NCBI GenBank assembly: GCA_013400155.1
Contig: VXBM01001067.1
Coordinates: 195,458-259,457 of the forward strand
From: Helopsaltes ochotensis
Lineage: Eukaryota; Chordata; Aves; Passeriformes; Locustellidae
Length of the DNA: 64,000 nucleotides
Direction of reading: 5' to 3'
The notes beneath the pieces were generated by a model. It ran no database searches. It saw only the letters and a list, made by a program, of their open reading frames with translations, and was not told the origin of the DNA. Of this stretch, positions 22,324-35,507 are shown piece after piece. The first letter of the stretch is position 1, and each line of letters begins with the position of its first letter. A program made the translations under genes and the position numbers.

Positions 22324-22812
22324 ATAGAATAGAATCATAGAACAGAATTATTAAGGTTGAACATCCCTCATGATCATTGAGCACAACCTTTGGCCAATCA
22401 CCACCATACAGACTAAACCATGGCATTAAGTGCCACAACCAATCATTTCTTAAAGACCTTCAGGCACAGTGACTCCAACATCACCCTGAGCAGCCCATTC
22501 CAATGCTTGACAACCATTTCAGTGAGGAAATTCTTCCTTGATGTCCAACCTGAACATCCCCTGGTGGGGTTGAGGCCTTATCCTCTTGTCCTATTGCTAG
22601 CTGCCAGAGAAAGGAGACCAATCCCCACCTGGCTACAGCCTTCCTTCAGGCAGTTGTAGAGAGCAATAAGGTTCCCCCTGAGCCTCCTTTTGTCCAGGCT
22701 AAAGAACCTCAGCTCTCTCAGCTGCTCTTCATACAACTCACTCTCAAGGTCCTTCACCAGCTTCATTTCCCTTTTCTGGACATGCTTGACGTGAGTCAAG
22801 GTTGAATTTCTT
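22324..22812 (-). mobile_element. CR1 LINE 3' end
   Basis: A minus-strand CR1 3' fragment, with its terminus at the left (ATAGAATAGAATCATAGAAC). The usual landmarks follow: CATTGAGCACAACC, CAGCCCATTCCAATG, GAGGAAATTCTTCCT and CCTCTTGTCCTATTGC. The minus-strand frame at 22578-22799 gives the well-known CR1 reading (YEEQLREL, FFSLDKRRLRGN), so it is a relic and not a gene. The copy is 5'-truncated at about 22812 and cannot be autonomous. It is visibly diverged from the copy at 9804-10133, which points to a different or older subfamily member. Confidence 0.93.
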
Positions 22813-25800
22813 GTTTAAGGTTCTTGATGAACACTTCTATTTCCCCATGACTTTTCTTTTTATTTTTAAGAAGATTTTCTTGGAAATCCTAAAGTCTCTT
22901 GATGAACAGGAAAACAGTTTTATCGAAACAAATTTTGGGGGAAAATAAGAGTCACAGGGGTAGTGGAAGAGGGCAAGTAGCTATAGACAAATGGGATCTC
23001 TTTGTGGAACAAGGTTAGTGAAAGGCTTGTGACAGACCTCTAGAACTGAAGCCAGCTGGCAGAACACAGTCCGTAGTTACTTATTACATAGTAGTAAACT
23101 CTTTTACCATTCAAAACAAACTTCATTAAATTACCTGCGAGGAATGGATTCTGGTGTATATAAATTCATGATTCCAATTTAAATACTGTTTGACACAGTG
23201 TTTTGACTTGGGCCAAAATCATGCTAAGGGCCATACTAGAAATTTTAAAATATACAAACAGTTTCACAGCTGATTAAACTTCCATGCCCAAAAGTCTTGC
23301 CTGGCAATATTGAATTATTTATGAAAGGTGAAATCTGTGTGTTTCTAAGGGTGCCTGAAGTTCTGCAGGGCTGTGTTAGACTAGAATTAATTAATCTTTT
23401 CAACATGTCAGTTGCTGTTCTAAAAAGCTTTGAATCTTGAGGGGAGAGTCACAAGTTACAGGACGAAATTTCTTTATCTTAGGAGAAGCTTTGCTCTCTC
23501 TATTAGAAGTCAGTTGTGCCTATTAAAGAGATGACAAAATAGAACTGAGCCTTAAGGAGAAAATAATTGCCCATTATAATACACAGAATGGCATGGCAGA
23601 AAATTGATTAGCCATTCAAACACGGTTGCATCCATTCTCATCAGGATCCTCAGAGATATCACAGAGCTTGTGTAACCAGTGGCACCGAAGGAGGTTGATC
23701 CATCCTTGTGAAAGAGTCCTGCCGAACTTTCTCGCTCCTCCAAAGGAGATCATTCTCTATACTAATCATCCTGATTGCTTAGGTAAGCTAGTCTTCTCCA
23801 TTTGTTCTTCTCCTGCAGAAGATAAGAATTTAGATCCTAATTTCTGCTGAACACAAATGTTCCCAACTCAGCATTAATGAAATATTTAAGAAACACAATG
23901 CAATCAAGACACATTCATTCTTCTAAAAAAGGCAATGAGGCTTTCCAATTGATGAGCTTACTGGAAACTTCCTGACTAATTAGGTCATATAGATTAAAAA
24001 CTGAAACTCTACTTTTGTCTTCAGTCTGCAGCTCATTCCAAAATTACATCTTATACATGAAATAATATTATTTAACTATTTTCAGGAAAATTTTAATGCT
24101 ATGAAAACTTCTTTTCCCCTGGTTGGTTTGTTTGTTTAACAGCCACTTAGAATTCAAGATTGCCAAGACATTGCAGCTGATAGTGATATTTCTTTACAGT
24201 ACAACACTGTTAACTTTATTACCTAGTAGATGGTATATGAAGAAGAGAAAATTCTGCTCCTGCTAACCAAAATCCTTCTAACCAAAGAGAGGATGATAAA
24301 CCACAGGACAAACATGACAAATGACATTACAACAAAGGTAATTTAGTTGCTTGTTCTATCCAAGGTATCCAGCCAGGTTCTCCTCTTTAAATAGCCATTG
24401 CTGAGTGGTGGCCTTGGGAAAGCAGTATAATAACCTACTAAGGAGCCAATAAATGATGAAGGATCCTAAGTTGCCAAGAGTTCTTCAATTTCTGGTCTTT
24501 TTGTGCCAGGTAACTTATGTAAAAGTAGCAGAATGGGAGAATCTGCCCCAGGAAGAGACTCTAAATGCAGCCCTTTGACCACATCTGTCAGAGTTAGGTT
24601 CTACTTATACTTTTGCTTTATTTTACTGTTATCTTCAAACAGCCTATTACTTGAAAAAGTCTTTTCACTGCTAAAATGCAGGATATATCATGCTGTTCAT
24701 AAACTCATGTTGTAGCAGCAATTATAGATGAAGAGATAACACCTAAGGTGTTTGACCTTATCTACACTTATTTTATTGACTAGTGCATTAATACTTCATG
24801 ATGATCCTACTTAGTGATTACATAAGGAAGATTATACCTAACACTTCAATTCTGTAGCCCATTTGTAAAGTACTATTTTAGCATGTTTGTGTTACTATAG
24901 AAAAGTTCATCTATTGAGTCTTGCCTCAAAGTCTTCGCAGCAACTTCCTGTCAGAGCCCAACAATTCATACTGTGTGGAGACATATTTTCTGTGTTAAAA
25001 GAAATAATAAAAAGTTTATAATTATATTTTGACTTAAAAATATTTGACTTTTGAGTCAAATATAACTATAAGTTTTGGAAAATTATAGTTTTTTATATTT
25101 ACAGCTTTTTATTTACAGGCATTATTTCTGTATCTGAAAGCCATTTACCTACTTTCTAATACATGCTATCAATATTTTATGATGTCTGTGTACCGCAGAA
25201 TACTAAATGCTTTGGCTCTGATCCTGAAGAGGACTTATATGCAACACAAAAACAATATGAAGCCCTTAAGGACTGCATTCATGCCTTCAAAGCTTGATCC
25301 ACCACAATAATGAAATCAAATCAGAAATCTTGAGTATTCAGACAAACGTCCTCAAGATCTGTATTATGTACATCAAAGAGTTTGGCCAAAACTTGTCTTT
25401 AATTACTTTACATGAGAACTCGGCCCTGCAGCAGAGTGTATTTCTGTGGTCTCAAAGGGACTCAGGCAATTAACGCTTTACATAAACTGTCTGGAGTACT
25501 TTTATCTCTTCTGTGCTGCTTAGTGATCTCGATATCTCTGCCTTTGTTTGCTGTACTTTATGTAATACCAGTCTGTTTGCTCCCTTGACAGCTTTAGCAT
25601 GAACATTTACACAGCAAAATGGTTTTTTTTTCTCCGCCTTTTCAGCAGTTAACTTGAAAATAATTTACTCTCTTTTTCACAGACTGTTTACAGAGCTTTC
25701 CATCACCAGGCATTAGCTCAGATAGGAACACCAGCTTACTGCTGTGAGGAGCTAACTGCCATTCTCAGGATATGACTACCTTCTTCGAAATTTGCCTGTA

Positions 25801-27031
25801 TCTAAAGGAAAGTAACTGTTACCACTGCAAAAGATACATTTTACTTACAGAAAAATTCTCAAGTGTAATTTAGTTGTTCTACATTTATTAGCCTTGAAAC
25901 TTGAGAGACTAACATTTATATGGCAAGTTCTGGCATATAAAGATATGTAAGACTGAGAATAGATAGATGGAGCTTCGGTTGCTGTGCAAGATTTTGCCGT
26001 TCACCTCTTTATCAGCATTATCTTTATACTAATAATAGTTTCTATAATATAACTAATGGTTTATATATTTATATAATATTTAATACCATTAACTATTGTA
26101 TAGTTAATGAAAGATGAGTGCTATGTGAGATGAATGATGTACAGGTCAAGTCCCAGATTCATCTAGTTAAACTTCTAAGCAGTGTATAAAATTTTGTTTG
26201 GCATTCTCATTTCTTCCTTAAGGAAAAAGAATGCTCATGTTTTTAATTAGCAAGGTCTCCCTCTGCATATTCAAATTTGTGGTGTTTCACATATTTTCAT
26301 ATATGCTCCTTTCTCCCTGGCCTAAATGTTGGCAACCACCCTTCATATATTTGTAAGAACATGGAGTTCATATAGAGCTTATTTCTCTCAAACTGTTTTC
26401 ATGTTCAGATATGCAGATCCATATGCTATGCCCTCAAGGGTCACTGCATCCAAAGGTAGTGCTGGCCAAAGTTTACACAGCAGTGCAGAGACAGGTGAGG
26501 CACATACAAAGCTTTCCTAAGACTGGAATGTTTTATTCCATGTTTTGGAAAGAGATAGAAATGTGCAAGAAGGAAACCAGAGGCACAGTTAGAAATTCAT
26601 CAAGCAAAACCTATTTGGCCATTGGTGTCACATATTGGTTATGAATAACATAAAACTTTTTACTGCTGTTAAGAATTATGGAAAATAGAGGGTTACTTTA
26701 CTATTAGGCTCTCTCCAGCGTTTTCCTTCAGAGAAAACCAATGAAAGGGATGAAGGGGCTAGAGAGATTAATTTATTACACAATAAAAAAAAGACGTATG
26801 CACACATTGGCTAAATAATAATCAAGGGAATAACACTAGCACTGTAAAATGCTGCTTAGCAAACAATCCTATAAGGGAAAAGTGTGGGGCTAGATGTATT
26901 ATTACTTAATAGTTGTGTTTCAGTTATGCTTAGTGGACCCTGCTACGTTAGCTGCAACACTAACATCCGGTAGAAAACAGTGCCTGGATATCTCACAGTA
27001 GGAACAAGTAGGAGGAGGACATATCCTGCAA
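22813..27031. other. AT-rich non-coding sequence with a hairpin pair at 25040-25090
   Basis: No gene or repeat family was recognised. Two adjacent inverted repeats at 25040-25090 are listed separately. Further AT-only palindromic sequence lies at 26040-26110, which is unremarkable in AT-rich DNA. Confidence 0.55.
25040..25090. repeat. Two adjacent perfect hairpins
   Basis: ATATTTGACT (25040-25049) pairs perfectly with AGTCAAATAT (25054-25063) around the loop TTTG. Immediately after it, AACTATAA (25064-25071) pairs with TTATAGTT (25083-25090) around an 11-base loop. Both are read directly. They could be cruciform-prone DNA or the ends of a tiny unclassified element. No function can be assigned. 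Confidence 0.6.
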
Positions 27032-27036
27032 CAGAC
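27032..27036. repeat. Target-site duplication, left copy (CAGAC)
   Basis: CAGAC matches 27764-27768, immediately outside the TG...CA boundaries of the 727-bp LTR. Five bases is the usual length for ERVL-type integrases. Confidence 0.75.
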
Positions 27037-27763
27037 TGCCTTGGGTTGCAGTATATAACCAAAAGTATGCATTCTATTCCTAATCTGTTGAAACCAGTTG
27101 AAGAGGTGTTCTTTTTTCTCTATCTCATAACTCTATGGGGGGAGTGGGCAGGTGCCTTCTGTTAATTGGTCAGCTGTTAAAACCAGGTGGAGCAATGTTC
27201 CTTATCTCTTCCACAATCCATCCTCCCTCCAGGGGAGTATCTTCTGTTAATGGGCCATTAAGGCTCACTGCATAACTGATAACATTACATCATCCCATTG
27301 TGATATGCTCCACCCAATGGGAGGAGCCAAAGATTTCTACCTGGATAAAAGCTGAGACTCAGACTGCCAGGCCAGCCTGTTTATCACTGGATTCCTGGAG
27401 GAAGATCAGACCTGTCTTGCCACAACTGGACCCTTCTACAGGATCATCTATATTCCAACAGAACCACATCTGTTACTCCAGGAGGATTTATTTAGACTGC
27501 TTTCAACACCCTGACAAACAGGGTATCAGGTCGTATTCTGACTCTGTCAGGGTTTCTAAGATTGCTTGTTTGCTTTTTTTTTGTACTACTACATTTGTAT
27601 TTTTAATATTCCTAGTAAAAAATTCTTATTCCTATTCCCATATCTTTGTCTGAAAACCCTTAGTTGCAAAATTATAATAATTTGGAGGGAGGGGCTTTAC
27701 ATTCTCCATTCCAAGGGAAGCTCCAATTTTCCTGGCAGTTACCTGTCTTTCCAAACCACGACA
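27037..27763 (+). mobile_element. Solo LTR, 727 bp, ERVL-type, with CCAAT and TATA motifs
   Basis: The element begins TGCCTTGGGTTGC, ends CCACGACA, and is bordered by CAGAC on both sides. Its interior matches, from memory, an abundant class of songbird LTRs: GATATGCTCCACCCAATGG, AGACTGCCAGGCCAGCCTG, GACAGGGTATCAGG-like words and a TTTGTCTGAAAACCC stretch. A CCAAT box lies at 27314-27318 and a TATA-like GATAAAA at 27344-27350, so U3 reads on the plus strand. The 117-codon frame at 27300-27653 is an accidental reading of the LTR. No primer-binding site or internal coding region follows, so it is a solo LTR. The 5-bp duplication supports ERVL. A shorter relative lies at 44450-44601. Confidence 0.88.
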
Positions 27764-27768
27764 CAGAC
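27764..27768. repeat. Target-site duplication, right copy (CAGAC)
   Basis: This partners 27032-27036 and sets the LTR end at 27763. Confidence 0.75.
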
Positions 27769-30700
27769 TCACACAGCATGGGAGTAGCTAAGCTACCAGT
27801 AGAAGTCCAGAGTTTTATTCAAGACATCTCAGTTTAGCAGTTTCATTGGCAGTTTCTCTGATACTCACCTCTGCTTCTGATTCAATAGGCATAACAAAAG
27901 TATTGTTTCAGACATGTGGTCTGGTTCTCACTGTGTTGGGCTTAGACCCATTGTAAGTGTAAAGAACCCTGCAACAATCCGCTGCAAAAGTTAAAATTAG
28001 CCATCCAACTAACAGGATGCAGACACTATTAGATGAGAAACAAGCTCATTATCCATGCTTATCATGTCCTGAAATAAGTAGCAAAGTACAACTGATGGAG
28101 ATCCATATACGTCTTGTTATAGGTTTTCATGGCAAAGCATTTTAGAATTGAGATTGCTTTTATTTGCAGGCCCACAACCCTCACCTTCCAATTGTTCTGA
28201 TTCACATAAAATTAAGCTTGCTGTTCTCATCCCAGAACTTCCTGTTGAATCTAGTCCCATCTGCACTTCATGCATGGCTCATTACCATGGTGAAACTTCC
28301 AACACAGCCAAACCACCTTTCTTTCTGGCTCTTTCATAGTCAGGAGCTATTGTCTGCAGAAGAAAGTTTAAGTCTGGAGCATTGTCAAGATGGCCACAAG
28401 GCCAACATGGACTCACTGTGCAAAAGGGGGAGCAGCCCTTGGTATCCACTGCTGTAGGCACCATTCACTTAGACAGTAACAATGCCTTGGGTGTCCCAGA
28501 AGATCAGAACCAAAAAGGAAGGACTTGACAATTATGTATTTACCTGTGGGTTAAGAGGTGACACAGGAATAAGCACATTATCTAAAACAATGCTTTCCAT
28601 GCACATTCTCTTTGCAGACCAATCCAACACAGGCAAGCTTAGAGTTTAACACTTTATCGTTGCAATTAGGCTTTATTGTCACCAAAGATATATGTCATAA
28701 CCTTTCCTAAAGAAGTAATAGAGGGTTTGACTGCTACTAATCTGAAAATAATGTTGTCAGAGTGCAGAAAATTCAGAAGTAATTTCTGTTCAGAGCAGAA
28801 AGAATAGTTTAATTGTTCTGTAAGACAGATGTGTAGAGAGCCTTAGAGCAAACACCAGTACCATCTGGATGACATGTCACTCTACCCAGATGGAAAACTG
28901 CTACTTAATACTGGCTATGGGCAGAGCTGTGTAAAAATGCCATAGAATTTCAGATTAAAAAATGTTGGAAAATTCATTTAAACTACCAGTAACATAATTT
29001 CTTGGAGTCTGAAGGAAAAAAAAAACACCTTAAGAAAATTAGCAATGTTTACTGCTATAATAAAACAGAACTCTGCATTTAGAAGTTTTCAATTCAATTC
29101 ATGAGCAACATTTTCTTTCTTTTAAATGCATGAAGTATAAATACTGAAGAAAGCTACAGCTTGTACTAAAAAAAAAAAAAAAACCAAAACGGGAAATGAT
29201 ACTGCATAAGAATGATATGTAGATAAGGAAATCTATTATTTCCCGGAAGGTAGTGTTTTGAGATTAGTTCAGATCTAGTTTTAAAATTGTTCCTAGAGAA
29301 CTGTGTATGTTATTTAACAGGAGCTTTGGAGGAGAGAACACCTATATTCCTCTATCCACTGTTTTTTCTATGCTGAATTAAATCTCTAACCTATCATGGA
29401 AATAAATAGAGATCATTCAAGAGAGTTTAGAAGCTGTGTTCAATGGCCTATACAGGAAGAATAAATATTTTGCTTCTGACCCTGTTTACACTGTCAACAC
29501 CTACAGTGGATATTGAAGTATTTTCCTAGCCGTTCCCAAAAGTAACACTCAGAGAAGCAGAGTTTCTAGGAACCTTAGTCCAGACTTGCTCTGATTCATT
29601 TCTCTGAAATACAAGAGGACCCTCTCACAGTGGCAGTGAGTGAAATGAAGCTCTTGCAATGCTGTGAAAGAGAGTCCCCAGGTGCTCCTTGGCTTCAACG
29701 CACATTGCTGTTTACAGCAGCCTCTCATTTCCAGGGATGGAAACACACATTGTGTAAACATGTCGATTATGCAGTGAGGCTCCAGCGTGTGGCTAAGGAC
29801 AGCAGTTCCTTCCTTCCCTCTCCCCATGCCCTGCAGTCCAGCAGAGAATGCAGTTTGTTCCTGCTCCCCACTGTGCTCTCCCCATTCCTCCCACACTGTC
29901 TGCTGCTCCTTCTGCCACACTCCTCCAAAGCTGGAAGGTCTTCCTGCCAATGCATCTAAGGTAGACTGATCTATAACCCTGGCAACCCTTTTTACTTTGT
30001 CAGTACAGAAGAGTAGCCCTAAATAATTCTTCCTTTACTCTCTAATGGAACTGGTGCTGAAAAAAGCACCACTTATACCTTGGAAAGTCTACCACTTCTG
30101 AAGAAGGAAATATTCACTGACATTCCAGTCTGTCCAGCTGGCTGGTTTTGAGCTACTGGAAGAAATCTTTCTCCCAGTGTCTGTGCTCACCACTGAGATG
30201 ACACTAACTTCTGCAAGCCCTGCTGAAATGCTAAAATATGTAATAATAGAAAGAGAGCTCACATTGACTTTTCTTTTAGGAAAACATGAAAGTTTATATT
30301 AAACCCAACTGATTTATGGAATTTTGCTGGTAAACAATAGTTTATCATAAAAGAAAGAAATATTATAATCAGAATGCATCAGAAAATTTAAGCAGGTTCA
30401 TGCTGAATGTTGAATAGTAGGGCACAATGAATGCTAATTTTCCTTTTTAAATTCTGCTGCAGATTGGCTGAATTTAAAAGCCCCTCAACTGCAATAATAA
30501 TAGTTATGCAATATTTCCTAACTGCCTTCAAGGCAAACTCAGATCCTGACTGAAAAGCTGTGTCACATTCTCTCTTTATTTTGTTTATTCTCATATAGAT
30601 TCTGCAAGATAAATTTCCTTTTGCTACATAGTCATGTTGCCATCAGGTAGATGCCCCAGTCCATATGTGGTTGGTGATATGCATGATGATTGGTGAAAGA

Positions 30701-33700
30701 GCTGGTAAATAATTTGCTACACTGTTTTTCCCAAGAATTACAGTATTTCAACATCCACCCATGGGTACTTCTATTGTTCATAATGATGATTGAATTGCAA
30801 TTTTGTCCATTGTTCCTCAAATACATATCAATCTGAATAATAAGTAACTTTTGTTAGAATTACTGCCTTAAAGTCAATAATTCACAATAGCTGAAACAAC
30901 AGCTAAAGTTCTGTCTCCTTCTCTTCACATTTTAGAATACCATGGCACTGATCATGGTTGCCAAAAATGTCTTGATTTCAATGTGGAAGTATCTCGATTG
31001 AAGGTGAATCAAACCACATGAAGGCACAAACACATCAGTGTTTTGCAGAACTTATCCGTTCCATTGTGTCAGTCTTTCCAGTGCAACACATCCTTCTCCT
31101 CTTCGTCCTTTTCCTCTTTGTCACTGCTTAAAGCAGATGATCTATCTGAGTCAGGCACTGTTACATCCTTTTTCCTGCTCAAATGGGCTTATGATAGGCT
31201 TAAAATGCTTTAAACTTCTGTGAACACAGATGTCGGCATGTTGAGTTACTGATCTGTGCTCCTTCTTGTGTGGTTAACTGGCTCAACTCCAGGGAACATA
31301 AACTCCACCTGTCCTCTATGTGGCTTCCTGCACTGAAGAGAAAATTCTCTTAAATAGGACTTTATTTCCTGGTAGATAGACACTTGCATCTGCCAGGTGT
31401 ATCTTAATTTTCTCAGCTGTACTAGGACATCATGATGTAAGTCACTTAATCAACATGGCCTGAATTTTCTAGCATGTGGTTAGAACATACCCAGAATTAG
31501 GTTTCAGATTTGGACTGATGTTTAAATCATACATGGAATTTTGAATCAACGTTACTGAAGTATTCTTGACCTTTCAGTTGATACCTTGCTTTTTTCCAAA
31601 TGTAGTATACACCTTAGCAATTTTTTTTTTTACATTCCAAGATGCTTATTCACAGCTATGATTATTTCTTGTTGCAATGATTATCAGGTAGTTCTTGGAA
31701 CTTCAAGTAGATGGTTAAGAAAACCTTAAAGGCTCCCATGAGCAATTTAAAGCCCCCAAAAACAGGGTTAGAAACGAGAACTTTTAAAATCAGACACAAA
31801 GTACCATAGTAGAGTTTTCTTGCTGTGGTGAAGATTTAAATGTTAGGACCTTCTTTATAAATTGAAGGTGATTGCATTAAGCCAGATATAATAAACTTAC
31901 CCACTAAAGTCTACATAACAAAAAACATTTATAAAATATCTGGTGACCCAACTTGTTCAAAATTTGCCTAAGATTTCAAACTAAAGATTTAGATGCAAAT
32001 ATCTATTCATAAAAAACATTAACCTCTCCTACTATGTGAATCTATACTCTGTTTCCCTAGAAAATTGAAACGAGGAGTCTATTAGGAAAAGTATGTGGCA
32101 TGGGTGGACATGTTTTGCTTGAAGAAGTTTCTGAATTTTTTGGTATGGCAGTATTCATGTGATGTTTTCTACTAAATATGTCCATGTATTGGCGATTCAA
32201 AGCAACCAAGACTACAGCTTGGTGTCCAAGCCTTAGAGGCAGAAATCAAAAGCTTGCATGCACAAAAAAGTGAAGAGGAAAAGGTTTTGTCTTTCAGGAC
32301 AAGATTTTCTGGAGACGCAAATCTTTGAGGACATGATGTTTGACTTAGCTGGCTGAGCCCAATCCATGAGCTGGTGAATACAGTCCTCTTCCCTTAGAGT
32401 AATTGCATCATCACTATCAGTTGTCACTTCAGAACAGGGAAAAGGTGTGCAATCTGTTCCTTGAAATTAGCTCTATCTTCTGTTGTGCTTCATATAAAGG
32501 ATTTCCCAAATTATTTTGCTCTTATCATTCCCACTAAGAGAGGTTGTAACCTTCTTGTCTTACGTCTCAGGCATATAAACAGTGTTTTAGTGTCATTATA
32601 AAGCTGTAATTATCCTTTCTTCTACGTGGTTTATAATTTGACTTTGAATTTAATATAAAAAAATTAAAAACCATCTTTTAAAATGCTCTTGGCTATGAAT
32701 TCTTATGTTCCTGGGAGAAAGTAAGAACTGCAAGACAAGTGGAGAAATGATTGCACATGGTTCTAAAAATTTCCTTTTGCTCTTGTTTTCATAAAGGCAA
32801 ACAGAGAGGAAAACACTGTGGTGTCCAGTGAGAGCAGAGAGGTGGAATCAGGTCTACTCAGACTTGAGGGATCAGGTTAGTTTTCTAGAAAAGGTGCATT
32901 TTTATCCCATGAGATAGGTTCTGTCCTGGATTCAAATTAAACCAAAACTTCCATGCACAATATATGTATTCAAACTTTTGAATTTCACTTAATCCACGTC
33001 AATAAATGTTTCCCAAAGTTTTTTTAAAGGGTTACAAATATATTGGCTACCTGAATCCTCTTTTGAAAACATACTAAAATACACAATCTTGTACAGGACA
33101 CTTAGGATCTCCTAAATGAGGATAACTCTTACTGAGCTGGCAGGGAGCCTACAAAGATCAGTTATTTTCTTTAAATTGAAACTTTGAGATTTCAATCACA
33201 AAATAAATGGAAGGTGTATGTATAATATGTTTTGAAAGAACATGAAAGGACCTAGCATCTGGTTATTTCTATTGGAGATGCAACATATGTAAACAATATA
33301 TTTAACTTCCTTAATACACATGAGGGAAATACTTGAAATGGAAACCAAACAAATCTATTCCAGGATGTTAATGTTTTTTAAATTTAGCTCATATTTCTTT
33401 TCAATAAACATGTAATTCTAGAGATGGTTGATTGGAATATATAAAGTGTTTGAAACACTATTCATACTGAAAAAACACTAAAACATACAGGATTTTTTTG
33501 TTTACTGTGTTATATAATGAAATACTACTGGATTATGTAATGAAATTGTAGGTTCCATCCAGAGATATGTGAAATTAAAGAATAATTGAATTTTTGATGA
33601 TGTCTGCTAGATCTTTCTTAAAAATATCCAAACTTAATGAACATGAAAGTTCAATATTTTAAAATTATATTACCACACTTAACATTGTGTTAGAAGAAAT

Positions 33701-35500
33701 TTTAGAATATACTACTCAGTAGGACAGAAGACAGAATAACTGTACAGTAAATAAGTAGCAAATAGAGTATTGCCTATCACACCTGCTTCTGGCACAGTAA
33801 TTGCTAACTTTTGTCTTATTATTTAGAATTTTCTTTCAACTCTCTTAGCTGCCCATGGCTACAAGTAGAACATCTGTAGCCTCTGATATTGTAACCATGA
33901 GGTTATATTGTGTACTGAAAAAATAGATGCACTTCATGCTGGTCAAAGCTGTGACAAGCTGAATTCCAGCAAGATTCCAGGAAGAATTATTTCATTGGTT
34001 TGGCTGATGGAGCTTTCAGGTTTCTTGCTTTGATATTACTTCGGAAATTTTTTCCTCTTCACTGGAGGAAGGAGTTAGATCTGAAATAAGGGCACTTTTT
34101 CATTAAACCTCTTCTGGAGCATTTGAATGAATAAAATATCGAAAGGTTTTTAACAGGAAAGTAAAAACTTCAATTAGCCCTAAAAAATTAATTAAGTTTG
34201 AATCAAAATTTTACTTTTAACTCCTATTTAAATTAATTCAGATTTAATTTGTTTACTGTCCTTCAAATGTCATTCTCGAAAAAAGTCATGGACATCTGAG
34301 TTAATAGTGTAGAAAAAGTAGCAGAATACTAGAAATAAATTAAATTTTGATTTTCTAAGGAAAAGAAACAAGCAAACAAACAAATCTGGACCTCCAGACA
34401 CCTGTTACAGGTCACCCTGCATAAAAAACCACTCTGAACTCAGAATTTGCCAAATGGTAGTTACAACACTTTCATATACAAGTAAGGCAAGTGTTTAATC
34501 CCTATGTTCCACTATCAGAGGATCCAGAAGGCATTTCCTTTTCTAACCAAAGGGATTTCTGGGTTTTAAGATAGATGAATGAGCAGGTTCAGAAATGTGC
34601 ATAAGTCCTGATGGGACAGGAAGGCTTTTGCAGCATTGAATTTTATCCCTTATTATTAAATTAACATCAGTTTGGAGCTTAAAAAGAAAAGGCCAGTTGC
34701 CAGAAAAAATAAATAATGTGCATGTTAATGTTACTACCTGACCTGGAAAATATTTCCATGTTCTGCAGTGGTCTGTCATTTTTAATTTGGAGTCATAAGG
34801 AAATAAAATTAGACTGGATTTCTCATTAATAATAGAACATTTGAAATGAGTAAAAATTAGGCCACCTTCAAGTTGCTATAATACAGCATGCTTAGTTTGA
34901 AAATTTAGTTATTTCTCTCCACAAAAAGGTAGAGACAGAAAGAGACCCAAGAGTGAGGTAAGACTTTCATTTGCATTAAACTGATTCCAATTGTTCAGGA
35001 AATGGTTGGACTCTGAGATAGCACCATTTGTATTAATGCTTTCAAACTAAACTTATATAATACATTTTACACTTCTGTAGAGCCTTCATCCCATCTTTAA
35101 CACCAACATCCAGAACCATCGCTGAAAGTAGGATTGGAGTGGAGACTCAGGACTCTAATTGATGGACTAGTGTTCCCTGGAGAAGTGACATGGAAAGGAA
35201 GGGAGGTGCAAATTGGGGAAGACAAAAGGCTGTTAAGAGGAAATGATTTCCTCAAAGGTTTGCAGCTCCATTTCAGGAGTGACCCCTCGTGATCTAATTT
35301 CTACACCGGACTTTTTCTTTCTCACTGGACTTCTGCTGCTCAAAAAGATCGGTGTGTGAAATTTCTCTGCAAACATTTTCCCAAAGTGTTCTGCAAGAGT
35401 GGAGCCACCGCTACTGCCAAAAAATGGTGCAGTGAGTTATTGTCAGACTCTCTGTGAATGGTCAATGTTCTTGAATAATGAATTAAACTGGAGAGAATCT
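27769..35500. other. AT-rich non-coding sequence, nothing recognised
   Basis: A 16-A run lies near 29168-29184. A GC-richer patch at about 29620-29960 carries overlapping frames on both strands, the longest being 133 codons on the minus strand (29549-29950). No domain is recognisable, and opposite-strand frames of similar length argue for composition rather than coding. No repeat family or RNA gene was recognised in the rest. Confidence 0.5.
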
Positions 35501-35507
35501 GATGAGC
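35501..35507. repeat. Target-site duplication, left copy (GATGAGC)
   Basis: GATGAGC matches 35854-35860. It is seven bases if the LTR ends CACA. If the true duplication is six bases (ATGAGC), the extra G agrees by chance or belongs to the LTR. Confidence 0.8.

Noticed and set aside
22578..22799. 73-codon minus-strand frame with charged residues
   Set aside because: It is a CR1 relic reading (YEEQLREL, SLDKRRLRGN), not an independent gene.
27300..27653. 117-codon plus-strand frame
   Set aside because: It lies wholly inside the 727-bp LTR and matches no retroviral protein.
31427..31438. 12-bp palindrome ACATCATGATGT
   Set aside because: About a dozen 12-bp palindromes are expected by chance in 64 kb.
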